Of a DNA stretch of 64,000 bases, positions 53,679-64,000 are shown piece by piece. The position numbers were made by a program, and so were the translations under genes. The notes under the pieces are model-generated. The model saw only the letters and a list, made by a program, of their open reading frames with translations. It had not been told where the DNA came from and did not search any database. Source of the stretch: Acaricomes phytoseiuli DSM 14247. GTDB lineage: Bacteria > Actinomycetota > Actinomycetes > Actinomycetales > Micrococcaceae. The DNA is taken from positions 1 to 64,000 of the forward strand of contig NZ_AQXM01000050.1 of assembly GCF_000376245.1 (NCBI RefSeq), in the 5' to 3' direction. Position 1 is the first letter of the stretch. Every line of letters begins with the position of its first letter.

Positions 53679-56177
53679 ATGACCAATTCACTGAGCCATG
53701 CTGAGGCGAAGAATCAAGCCCAGCTCGCCGAGATCACCGCAGCCAAAACCCGTCTTACTCCGTTGGCAGATGCCGATCTCATTGATCACGGCCTCGATGC
53801 CCAACAGGTGGTTGAACGCCATGCCGCTGGCTTGGGCAATAAAATCCCCAACGATTCCAGCCGTACCCTCGGGCAGATCCTGCGGGCCAACCTGTTGACC
53901 CTCTTCAATATTGTGCTGGGCATCTGCCTGGTCGTGGTGCTCATCGTGGGTAGCTGGCGGGATGCGCTCTTCGGTTTCATCGTGATCGCGAATGTAGCCA
54001 TCGGCGTCATCCAGGAGTACCGGGCGAAACGCACTCTGGACCGGCTCGCGGTACTTAACGCGCCGCGGGCTCGAGCAGTCCGTGCCGGGGAGATCAGCGA
54101 GATCCCGGTGGCCGAAGTGGTCTACGACGACGTCCTGGTGCTGCGCACCGGGGACCAGGTCCCGGCGGACGCTGTGGTGCTCAGCGTCGATGGTCTGGAA
54201 ATCGACGAGTCTCTGCTGACGGGAGAATCGGATCCGATCGCCAAGGATCCCGGAGCCGAAGTGCTCTCCGGTTCTGCGGTCGTGGCCGGATCGGCCCGGG
54301 TGCGGGTCAATCGGGTCGGCGTCGAGTCTTTCGCCGCGAAACTCACCGCTGAAGCCAAGCGGTTCTCGCTGGTCAATTCTGAGATCCGCAATTCGCTCAA
54401 CAAGATCGTGGTGTACATCACCTGGGCGCTGATCCCGATCATCCTCCTGGTGATGAACAGCCAGATGCAGGCCAAAGGAGGCTGGGGCAACGCCCTGCAG
54501 AACGGCCTCTGGAAAGAGGCCGTGGTCTCCGCGATAGCGGCCATCGTCGCGATGATCCCTGAGGGGCTGGTGCTGCTGACCAGCATCTCCTTCGGCCTGG
54601 CTGCAGTCTCGCTGGCGCGGCGCCAGGTACTGGTCCAGGAGCTTCCCGCAGTTGAGGGCCTGGCCCGGGTCGATATGGTCTGCCTGGACAAAACCGGCAC
54701 GCTCACTGAGGGCGAAATCATCTTCGATACGGAGCGTCCGCTCGCCGAGCGCGAAGGCTGGCGCCGGGTGTTGGCCTGGATCGGCGCGGATGAGAACGCC
54801 AACGCTACGGCGGCATGCTTGGCCTCCGCCTATCAGGAGGGGGTCCCCGCCGAGCCCGTCGCTTCCATACCGTTCAACAGCGCCCGGAAATGGAGTGCGG
54901 TATCGTTTGGCTCGATCGCCCCGGGGAGCTGGGTTCTTGGTGCCCCGGAGATGGTGCTCGATGAAACCGGCCCGGGTCACACGGCGGCTCTGACCGAGGG
55001 GAGCGAACTCGCTGAACGCGGCTTGCGCGTCCTGGTGCTGGCGCATACCGAGAATTCGCTCGCCGGAGCCGAGGGAACGGAAACTCTTCCGGCTCGACTG
55101 GTTCCGGTGGCGCTGTTGACTTTCCGTGAGAAAGTACGGCCGGATGCGGTGGAGACCCTGGCCTACTTCCGGGAGCAGGGCGTGAGCCTGCGAGTGATCT
55201 CCGGAGATAACCCCAGAACCGTTGCCGCAGTAGCGCGCGAGGTCGGTTTCGAAGATGTGAGCCAGGGCTATGATGCCCGCCAGCTGCCCGAAGATATCGA
55301 TGCGCTGGGGGAGGTGCTGGAACGCGAGCAGGTCTTCGGGCGGGTCACTCCGGAGCAGAAGAAATCCATGGTCCTGGCTCTGCAGAAACGCGGACATGTC
55401 GTTGCGATGACCGGTGACGGGGTCAACGATGCGCTCGCGCTGAAGAATGCCGATATTGGCATCGCGATGGGTTCCGGCGCCGCTGCCACGAAAGCGGTTT
55501 CCCGATTGGTACTGCTGGACGGCCAGTTCTCCCGGATGCCCGGGGTCGTCGCCGAGGGGCGCAGGGTCATCGCCAATGTGGAGCGCGTTGCCAATCTTTT
55601 CCTGACTAAAACGGCCCAGGCGATTACGATCTCCCTGGTGATCGGCATCCTGCTCTGGCAGTACCCGTTCCTGCCGCGGCAGCTTTCGATCACGAGTGCT
55701 CTGACTATCGGCATTCCGGCGTTCTTCCTGGCACTGCTGCCCAATAAACGGCGTTACCAGCCGGGTTTCCTGCGCAGGGTGCTGTGGTTCTCTATTCCGG
55801 CCGGCATGATCATCTCGGCCTGCATCATGGGCGTTTACAGCTATGCCAGATACTCTTTGGCTCCGGAACTGAGCGCGGAGGTTCAGCTGGACACCGCGAG
55901 AACCGCGAGCACGCTGGCGATCCTGCTGCTCTCGCTCTGGGTGCTGTCGGTTCTGGCCAGGCCCTTCGACCGCTGGCGGCTGCTGATCGTCGGCTCCATG
56001 CTGCTGCTGACCATCCTGGTCTTCCTCGCGCCCTTCGCCCGGAGGTTCTTCGCCCTGGAGGTGCCGGGTGGCCAGCTGCTAGCGGTAACTCTGGGCATCG
56101 TCGCCCTGGGTGGTATCGCGATAGAGATCCTTTACCGGATACTGAAGCGCCGGGGTGCTGTCTCGGAACGGGAATGA
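53679..56177 (+). CDS. P-type cation ATPase (HAD-IC), CtpE-like
   Basis: An 832-residue P-type ATPase. The actuator motif is TGES (181-184) and the phosphorylation motif is DKTGTLTEG with Asp337. The hinge motif is TGDGVNDALALKNADIGIAMG. About eight to ten membrane helices are present. The early stretch NKIPNDSSRTLGQILRANLLTLFN closely resembles mycobacterial CtpE, a calcium-uptake ATPase, so calcium is the best guess. A heavy-metal-binding N-terminus is absent. ATG 53679 is a plausible start; GTG 53670 is in frame, and TAAAGT (53663-53668) suggests a very short leader. Confidence 0.88.
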   Translation: MTNSLSHAEAKNQAQLAEITAAKTRLTPLADADLIDHGLDAQQVVERHAAGLGNKIPNDSSRTLGQILRANLLTLFNIVLGICLVVVLIVGSWRDALFGFIVIANVAIGVIQEYRAKRTLDRLAVLNAPRARAVRAGEISEIPVAEVVYDDVLVLRTGDQVPADAVVLSVDGLEIDESLLTGESDPIAKDPGAEVLSGSAVVAGSARVRVNRVGVESFAAKLTAEAKRFSLVNSEIRNSLNKIVVYITWALIPIILLVMNSQMQAKGGWGNALQNGLWKEAVVSAIAAIVAMIPEGLVLLTSISFGLAAVSLARRQVLVQELPAVEGLARVDMVCLDKTGTLTEGEIIFDTERPLAEREGWRRVLAWIGADENANATAACLASAYQEGVPAEPVASIPFNSARKWSAVSFGSIAPGSWVLGAPEMVLDETGPGHTAALTEGSELAERGLRVLVLAHTENSLAGAEGTETLPARLVPVALLTFREKVRPDAVETLAYFREQGVSLRVISGDNPRTVAAVAREVGFEDVSQGYDARQLPEDIDALGEVLEREQVFGRVTPEQKKSMVLALQKRGHVVAMTGDGVNDALALKNADIGIAMGSGAAATKAVSRLVLLDGQFSRMPGVVAEGRRVIANVERVANLFLTKTAQAITISLVIGILLWQYPFLPRQLSITSALTIGIPAFFLALLPNKRRYQPGFLRRVLWFSIPAGMIISACIMGVYSYARYSLAPELSAEVQLDTARTASTLAILLLSLWVLSVLARPFDRWRLLIVGSMLLLTILVFLAPFARRFFALEVPGGQLLAVTLGIVALGGIAIEILYRILKRRGAVSERE

Positions 56178-56219
56178 ACCGGCCCCGGATTCGTTAATAA
56201 ATACCGGAGAGGTCGCTTT

Positions 56220-56240
56220 TTAGGTTTGCCTAACTGGCAA
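56220..56240 (+). promoter_or_regulatory. Iron-box-like palindrome before acnA
   Basis: TTAGG-TTTG-CCTAA (56220-56233) is a perfect inverted repeat, and its first 15 bases match the DtxR/IdeR consensus (TWAGGTWAGSCTWACCTWA) at 14 positions. The right outer part is poor. A second inverted repeat, TTGCC-N5-GGCAA (56226-56240), overlaps it. Both lie about 50-70 bases before the acnA start codon, in the promoter region. Confidence 0.5.
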
Positions 56241-56290
56241 CTGGGGACTCGCGAGACAAAGATAAAAGCTGAGGCGAGAGGAGTCCCGTA

Positions 56291-59149
<2,859 letters not shown>

Positions 59150-59166
59150 AGGCGCTGAAAGCATTC

Positions 59167-59205
59167 GGGGCACCTGTTCCTCTCCAGGAGAGGAACAGGC
59201 GCCCC
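59167..59205 (+). terminator. Rho-independent terminator of acnA
   Basis: A stem of about 18 pairs (59167-59185 with 59187-59205, one A/C mismatch at 59172/59200) ends in a tight loop and is followed by TTT. It lies 17 bases beyond the acnA stop codon. Confidence 0.75.
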
Positions 59206-59296
59206 TTTGCATGATTGCACTCGAGCGGAGTGTGCGCGGCGCCTGGTAAATCCTCCTCTGGGTGGATAGGGGCTATCCCCAGGTCTGAAGTGCCGG

Positions 59297-60360
59297 GTGA
59301 ATGACAACGGTAATTTCCAAAACATGAATGCATCAGAGGCCGTTCCTGAGCCTAGAAACCCGGAACCGCAGGACTCTTCACAGAAAAAGCACGAACAGAA
59401 GAAGCAGAGCAGAAGGTATCCACAACTGGATGTGCTGCGCGGGTTTGCGCTCAGCGGCATCGTCCTCATCAATGCGCCTGCGATTCTCCAGGTTTCTCTG
59501 CCCGAACCCGAAGACAGTTTTTCCTTCTTTCCGAGCTGGTCGGGAATCTGGTGCAGGGCAAATTCTTCTCGACCTTCGGACTCGTCTTCGGACTGAGCTT
59601 CGCTTATTATCTGACCAGCGCCAAGCTGGCCGGGCGGCCGGTCATCTGGGGCACACTGCGGCGGTTGGCTGCGCTGGGAATCTTCGGCACGATCCACGCT
59701 CTTTTCTACTCGGCGGATGTTCTGCGCGCTCATGCCATGCTGGGCGTGATACTCCTGGCGCTGAGTTTCCTACCGCAGTGGGCATCGCGTGTAGCAGGTG
59801 CGCTGGGCATCGTCCTCGCCGCTCCCGTGAGTCCGGCGATGGGTTTAGCGCTCGTGGGTTATTGGTTCGCGAGCTCGGGAAGATTCGCTCGCTGGAGCAC
59901 GGATGTGGCAGTACTGGTGAAATTGGCGGTTCCAGCTCTTTTCGTCTTCGTCGGTGCAGAGATCTGGGGACAGCTGCAGCCGGATGAAGTGATGACCAGC
60001 AAGATGTTTTCGAGTGTTGCGGGTCCGATTCTCTACAGTACGGTGATCCTGATTCTTTGGAATTACTTCCCTCGAGTCTTGCAGATGCTGTATCAGCCGC
60101 TGGGGAAACTGACCTTGACGCACTACCTTGGTGCGACTTTCCTGATCACCGCGACTGCCGCTGTCTTCGGCTTCCCGCAGGGGGAGGGTTCGTGGATCAT
60201 GGCCATATTGCTAGGCGTGGGCATCGTTGTCTTCCAGTGGATTTTCTCGCTGATCTGGTTGCGTTTCTTCACTCAGGGACCGTTGGAGTGGATCTGGCGC
60301 TCGGTGACTTGGCTGAGCATGCCTCCGATCCTGCGTTCCAGCACTCGGGAAAGCCGCTGA
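59297..60360 (+). pseudogene. DUF418 family membrane protein, interrupted by a frameshift
   Basis: The first frame (59297-59596) encodes the N-terminus with the family start RRYPQLDVLRGFALSGIVLINAP. It then loses similarity after the T run at 59518-59522. The second frame, open from before 59521, continues with NLVQGKFFSTFGLVFGLSFAYYL and runs to 60360 through about six membrane helices. The C-terminal DUF418 domain (LYQPLGKLTLTHYLGATFL) is complete. The shift equals -1 at the T run, fitting the loss of one T, a sequencing error, or translational slippage there. Combined length is about 354 residues, near normal. GTG 59297 or ATG 59324 may be the start. The function of the family is unknown. 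Confidence 0.75.
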
Positions 60361-60548
60361 GGCCGAGTCCGGCGGAAACCTATCAAAGAACGATTCCGCA
60401 GCGAATAACAGAATACAGAGAACATGCTGCCCTTCCGGCACAGCCAGCGCAGGCCTTATCGCTAGGATAGATTGGTTATACACTCGGTGGGAGGCCATAG
60501 GAGAGCTGTTGTCCGCAGGCCAGGAGAACGGGAGGAGATGAGGACAGG

Positions 60549-62561
60549 ATGGGGCTTCTTGAAACCATCAGGCATCCAGCAGATCTGACCAAACTCAATG
60601 AGAAGCAGCTGGCTCAACTGGCTCAGGAGATCAGGCAGTTCCTCATTGCCAATGTCTCGCGGACCGGGGGTCATCTGGGCCCCAACCTCGGGGTCGTGGA
60701 ACTCACGCTCGCGGTACACCGGATGTTCGACTCCCCCCGCGATTCCATGATCTTCGACACCGGGCATCAGTCCTATGTGCACAAGCTCATCACCGGACGG
60801 CAGGATTTCTCCACACTGCGCCAGCAAGGCGGCCTCTCCGGCTACCCGGACCGCCAAGAGTCCGTGCACGACATCGTGGAGTCCTCGCACGCATCCGCGT
60901 CCCTGTCCTGGGCCGATGGCATCTCCCGGGCGCATCAGCTCACGGGGGAGACCGATCGCTATGTGGTCGCGGTGGTCGGTGATGGTGCGCTCACGGGCGG
61001 AATGGCCTGGGAGGCCATCAACAACATCGCCGCGGATAAAACCCGCAGGGTGGTGATCGTGGTCAACGACAACGGCCGCTCCTATGCGCCGACCGTCGGC
61101 GGCCTGGCAGAGCAGCTGCGCTCCATGCGCCCGGCCCTCGACTCGATGCGCACCCATCAGGCGTACGAGGAAACGCTGGACTGGACGAAAACCCGGCTGC
61201 AGCGCGGCGGCCCCCTTGGCCGCTTCGTGTACCGCTCCTTACACGCGACTAAAAAAGGCGTCAAGGATTGGTGGGCGCCGCAAGGGCTTTTCGAAGACCT
61301 CGGCATGAAGTACATCGGCCCCATAGATGGCCATGATCAGGACGCTCTGGAAACAGCGCTGCAGGCCGCCAAGAACTTCGACGGTCCCGTGATCGTGCAC
61401 GCGATCACGGAGAAAGGCCGCGGTTATGCACCGGCCCGTGCCGATGACGCCGATCAATTCCATGCGGTAGGGGTGATCAACCCGGAAACAGGCCTTCCGC
61501 TCGAAGCTCCAGACACGCTCTCCTGGACCTCGGTCTTCGCCGAAGAAATCGCTGAGATCGCCGATGAGAAACCGGAAATCGTCGGTGTCACCGGGGCCAT
61601 GCTGATCCCGGTGGGCCTGGACCGGATGGCTGCCCGCCACCCGGGCCGGGTCGTGGATGTCGGCATCGCCGAGCAACACGCCCTGACCATGGCTGCAGGT
61701 ATGGCGTACGGCGGCTTGCACCCGGTGGTAGCGCTCTACGCGACCTTCCTCAACCGGGCTTTCGACCAGCTGCTCATGGATGTCGCCCTGCACCGGGCGG
61801 GCGTGACCGTGGTCCTGGACCGGGCCGGGGTCACCGGGCCGGATGGCCCCAGCCACCACGGAATGTGGGACTTATCGATCCTCCAAGTGGTTCCCGGTCT
61901 GCATCTTGCGGCCCCCCGTGATGCTACCAGGCTCCGTGAAGAGCTGCGCGAAGCGGTGGAAATCGATGACGCCCCCACGGTGATCCGTTACTCCAAAGGC
62001 AACGTCGGAGCCGATGTAACAGCGCTGGAGCGGCTTGACGACGGCGTCGATGTGCTGGCCCGCCGTCCGGCTGATGCATCAGCCGACAGCGCCTTCCGGG
62101 ACGGGCACGATGTGCTGATCGTCTCTGTGGGCGCCATGAGCGAGCTGTCCTTGCAGGTCAGCGAACTGCTCGGAGCCCAGGGGATCTCCTCGACCGTAGT
62201 GGACCCGCGCTGGGTGCTTCCGGTGCCCGGTTCGATCATTCGCCTAGCCGCTCAGCATCGGATCGTCATCGTGATCGAGGACGGCGTCCGGGCCGGCGGC
62301 GTCGGCTCCCGGGTCCGTCAGGAGATGCGAGCCGCCGGGGTGGATACCGCGCTGAACGAAGTAGGATTGCCGGTCGAGTTCCTGGCACACGGCAGCCGCT
62401 CCCAGGTTTTCGAACGGGTGGGGCTGACCAGCCGCAAAGTGGCTCAGGAGGTCGTCGCGCAGGTTCTCGGGGCTAAGGTGCCCTTCGCCCGACCCCTGGC
62501 GGAGGAGAGCATCGCCGATCCGAGTCAGATCAACGGGACCGGTCCGCTGCCACGGCTGTAA
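60549..62561 (+). CDS. dxs: 1-deoxy-D-xylulose-5-phosphate synthase
   Basis: The first step of the MEP isoprenoid pathway: pyruvate plus glyceraldehyde 3-phosphate, thiamine-diphosphate dependent. The 670-residue protein has [14 protein letters not shown] and [16 protein letters not shown], the thiamine diphosphate motif [16 protein letters not shown] and the transketolase-like [15 protein letters not shown]. The C-terminal substrate loop reads [27 protein letters not shown] precedes the ATG. The 188-base gap upstream has an AT-rich patch (60458-60484) that may contain the promoter, but no clear -35/-10 pair. Confidence 0.97.
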   Translation: MGLLETIRHPADLTKLNEKQLAQLAQEIRQFLIANVSRTGGHLGPNLGVVELTLAVHRMFDSPRDSMIFDTGHQSYVHKLITGRQDFSTLRQQGGLSGYPDRQESVHDIVESSHASASLSWADGISRAHQLTGETDRYVVAVVGDGALTGGMAWEAINNIAADKTRRVVIVVNDNGRSYAPTVGGLAEQLRSMRPALDSMRTHQAYEETLDWTKTRLQRGGPLGRFVYRSLHATKKGVKDWWAPQGLFEDLGMKYIGPIDGHDQDALETALQAAKNFDGPVIVHAITEKGRGYAPARADDADQFHAVGVINPETGLPLEAPDTLSWTSVFAEEIAEIADEKPEIVGVTGAMLIPVGLDRMAARHPGRVVDVGIAEQHALTMAAGMAYGGLHPVVALYATFLNRAFDQLLMDVALHRAGVTVVLDRAGVTGPDGPSHHGMWDLSILQVVPGLHLAAPRDATRLREELREAVEIDDAPTVIRYSKGNVGADVTALERLDDGVDVLARRPADASADSAFRDGHDVLIVSVGAMSELSLQVSELLGAQGISSTVVDPRWVLPVPGSIIRLAAQHRIVIVIEDGVRAGGVGSRVRQEMRAAGVDTALNEVGLPVEFLAHGSRSQVFERVGLTSRKVAQEVVAQVLGAKVPFARPLAEESIADPSQINGTGPLPRL

Positions 62562-62599
62562 CCACCCTGCTGGAGCTGTCGGGATCGGCATGGGAACCC

Positions 62600-62605
62600 T
62601 AGACT
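62600..62605 (+). promoter_or_regulatory. -10 element of a leaderless promoter (aldo/keto reductase gene)
   Basis: TAGACT is followed by GGGGGT and then ATG 62612, again the six-base spacing. No ribosome binding site of proper distance exists. Confidence 0.5.
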
Positions 62606-62611
62606 GGGGGT

Positions 62612-63589
62612 ATGACTGAGTATCGCGCGCTAGGTAATTCCGGGCTCATCGTCTCCACGGTAGGTCTCGGTTGCAATAATCTAGGCCGGTCGGGAACGGC
62701 CACGGAATCCCAGGCGGGGACGGACGCCGTCATCCAGGCCGCACTCGATGCGGGCGTCACCTTCTTCGATGTCGCCGACAACTACGGGGCCGAACCTGGG
62801 CTCAGCGAAGAACGGCTCGGGAAGGCCCTTGGCGGGCGGCGGGGCGATGTGGTGATCGGCACCAAGTTCGGGATGGACGTGAAGGGCGCCAACGGGCCCG
62901 ACTGGGGCGCACGCGGATCGCGCCGTTACATCATGCGTTCCGTTGAAGCTTCGCTGCGCAGACTCGGCACGGACTGGATCGACCTGTATCAGTACCACAC
63001 CCCGGATGGCGTCACCCCGATCGAGGAGACCCTCTCCGCGCTCGATGACCTGGTGAGGCAGGGGAAAGTGCGGTGCCTGGGGCATTCCAACCAGTCGGGC
63101 TGGCAGATCGCAGAATCTGCCTATGAAGCACGGATCGGCGGATTCACCCCTTTTATCTCCGCGCAGAACCATTACAACCTGCTGGATCGCCGTGCGGAGC
63201 TGGAAGTCCTTCCGGCGGCAGAGCGCTTCGGCCTCGGCGTCTTACCCTATTTCCCTCTGGCCAATGGCCTGCTCACCGGAAAGTACCGCGATGGCAAAGC
63301 GCCGGAAGGCAGCCGTCTGACGCACTCCCGCAGCCACTTGCTGACCGAGACTGACTGGCAGCAGATGGCTGCTCTGGGCGATTTCGTCACCGAACGGGGG
63401 ATCACCGAGCTGGATGTGGCTTTCTCCTGGCTGTTGGCTCAGCCCGCAGTGACGAGCGTCATCGCGGGGGCGACCCGGCCCGAGCAGATCACCGCTAACG
63501 CAGCGGCCGCCGCATGGAAGCCGAGCCCGGAAGATCTGGCCGCTCTAGACGAGATCTTCCCGGAACCGGACAAGATCGCACTCTTCTGA
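62612..63589 (+). CDS. Aldo/keto reductase
   Basis: A 325-residue TIM-barrel NADPH oxidoreductase. It starts MTEYRALGNSGLIVSTVGLGCNNLG. The catalytic Asp and Tyr are in FFDVADNYG, and the Lys is in DVVIGTKFGM. The His is in the IDLYQYHTPD segment, the order typical of YajO/Tas-like family members. The C-terminal cofactor-binding part has SVIAGATRPEQITANA. The substrate is unknown. It follows dxs by 50 bases but appears to have its own promoter. Confidence 0.93.
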   Translation: MTEYRALGNSGLIVSTVGLGCNNLGRSGTATESQAGTDAVIQAALDAGVTFFDVADNYGAEPGLSEERLGKALGGRRGDVVIGTKFGMDVKGANGPDWGARGSRRYIMRSVEASLRRLGTDWIDLYQYHTPDGVTPIEETLSALDDLVRQGKVRCLGHSNQSGWQIAESAYEARIGGFTPFISAQNHYNLLDRRAELEVLPAAERFGLGVLPYFPLANGLLTGKYRDGKAPEGSRLTHSRSHLLTETDWQQMAALGDFVTERGITELDVAFSWLLAQPAVTSVIAGATRPEQITANAAAAAWKPSPEDLAALDEIFPEPDKIALF

Positions 63590-63653
63590 GCTGAACACTA
63601 CGGGAGCAGGCGAACCGCTTTGTATTTAGCAGACTTTCTGTAGGCGAGTGCGT

Positions 63654-64000
63654 TCAACTGCTACCGCCTTGTGTCACTCGGTGGATGTAGAAAGATATGG
63701 TGACAGCTATCAGTGCTGAGCCAACGAGTAGGGTCGATCCCCATTGACCAAAAGCGCCGAAAGCATATCCAGTCAGGGGCTTAGATGCGGCACTACCACC
63801 TATCCCGCTTAACTTTTGCACACTGAGCACACGTCCAAGCCGTTCCGAGTCGACATGAACAGCGATGCGCGCAAATACTACGGCTCCTGCACTTGGTGCG
63901 AGCAGCACGGAGAGAGCGAGAGGGATAGCCATTGCGTAAGTGCCGGAAAGTACTGAAGCCATCGAAATTGTAACGGCAACGACGACAGAAGATGAGATAA
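63654..64000 (-). CDS. MFS transporter, C-terminal part (partial)
   Basis: The frame is open to the right window edge, so only the last 115 or so residues are visible (the reading ends at the stop codon at 63654). Three hydrophobic segments are present, with the cytoplasmic VHVDSERLGRVLSVQKL segment between the first two. This resembles MFS efflux proteins of the macrolide-exporter type, in which the segment D-x-x-R-L-G-R-V is common. The coding sequence is clearly less GC-rich than the genes to its left and uses more A/T-ending codons, suggesting recent acquisition. The substrate cannot be inferred. Confidence 0.7.
   Translation of the reverse strand, partial: ISSSVVVAVTISMASVLSGTYAMAIPLALSVLLAPSAGAVVFARIAVHVDSERLGRVLSVQKLSGIGGSAASKPLTGYAFGAFGQWGSTLLVGSALIAVTISFYIHRVTQGGSS

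Noticed and set aside
53688-55397. 569-codon open frame antisense to the P-type ATPase gene
   Set aside because: It covers a gene with all P-type ATPase motifs; the antisense translation is His/Arg/Gly-rich with no recognisable domain, a common by-product of high-GC codon bias.

Overview
The window is a chromosomal segment of a high-GC Gram-positive bacterium, an actinobacterium of the Micrococcales and probably of the Micrococcaceae (Arthrobacter-like). The evidence is gene content and order: glnA-RDD-DUF4191-lipA-lipB, a double-lipoyl-domain E2, sigA with an Ala/Lys/Ser-rich N-terminus, fused cydDC, sepH, DUF4193/DUF3093/dut/DUF3710/DUF3159, a pair of half-size TrkA proteins, and dxs. From memory, two blocks match the gene order of Mycobacterium tuberculosis (about Rv2213-Rv2220 and Rv2682-Rv2703). 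Almost everything is core chromosome. Only the two ends look accessory: a truncated IS3-type transposase on the left and a lower-GC, truncated MFS transporter on the right.

Layout. 1-0.7 kb: IS remnant and degenerate DNA. 0.7-5.4 kb: nitrogen assimilation (glnA, with a GlnR-type box upstream) and lipoate synthesis (lipA, lipB). 5.6-9.9 kb: a NarL-type two-component system next to a NatAB-type ABC exporter, with a repeated operator-like 14-mer. 9.9-16.9 kb: an epimerase, two small membrane proteins, the 2-oxoacid dehydrogenase E2 and E3, and leucyl aminopeptidase. 17-22.7 kb: PAC2 protein, DUF4192, primary sigma factor, VOC protein, DUF7455. 22.9-36.8 kb: topoisomerase IV genes parE and parC flanking a BlaI/M56-peptidase pair that is divergent from cydA-cydB-cydDC (cytochrome bd and its assembly exporter). 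36.9-44.8 kb: Pat-like acetyltransferase/acyl-CoA synthetase, DUF5998, phosphodiesterase, thymidine kinase, SepH, DUF4193. 44.9-53.6 kb: DUF3093, dut, DUF3710, OB-fold protein, DUF3159, two TrkA proteins divergent from a KimA-like potassium importer, and two methyltransferases. 53.7-63.6 kb: CtpE-like P-type ATPase, aconitase with an iron-box-like site, a frameshifted DUF418 gene, dxs and an aldo/keto reductase.

The most interesting signals are: (1) two 17-bp palindromes of form TTCTAC-N5-GTAGAA between blaI and cydA, suggesting that this BlaI/M56 pair controls respiration rather than beta-lactam resistance; (2) a Glu-to-Lys change in CydA at the position of the E. coli proton-channel residue E107; (3) a KimA-like importer divergent from a TrkA pair with no TrkH/TrkG in the window; (4) a four-part GlnR box upstream of glnA; (5) a DtxR/IdeR-like palindrome before acnA; (6) a repeated operator-like element before the ABC exporter; (7) six genes with the same leaderless-promoter geometry (TAnnnT, six bases, start codon); (8) a -1 frameshift at a T run in the DUF418 gene.

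Limits: all calls come from reading the sequence and from remembered family features. No database search, alignment or folding program was run. Start codons were chosen by ribosome binding sites, leaderless geometry and remembered homologue N-termini.
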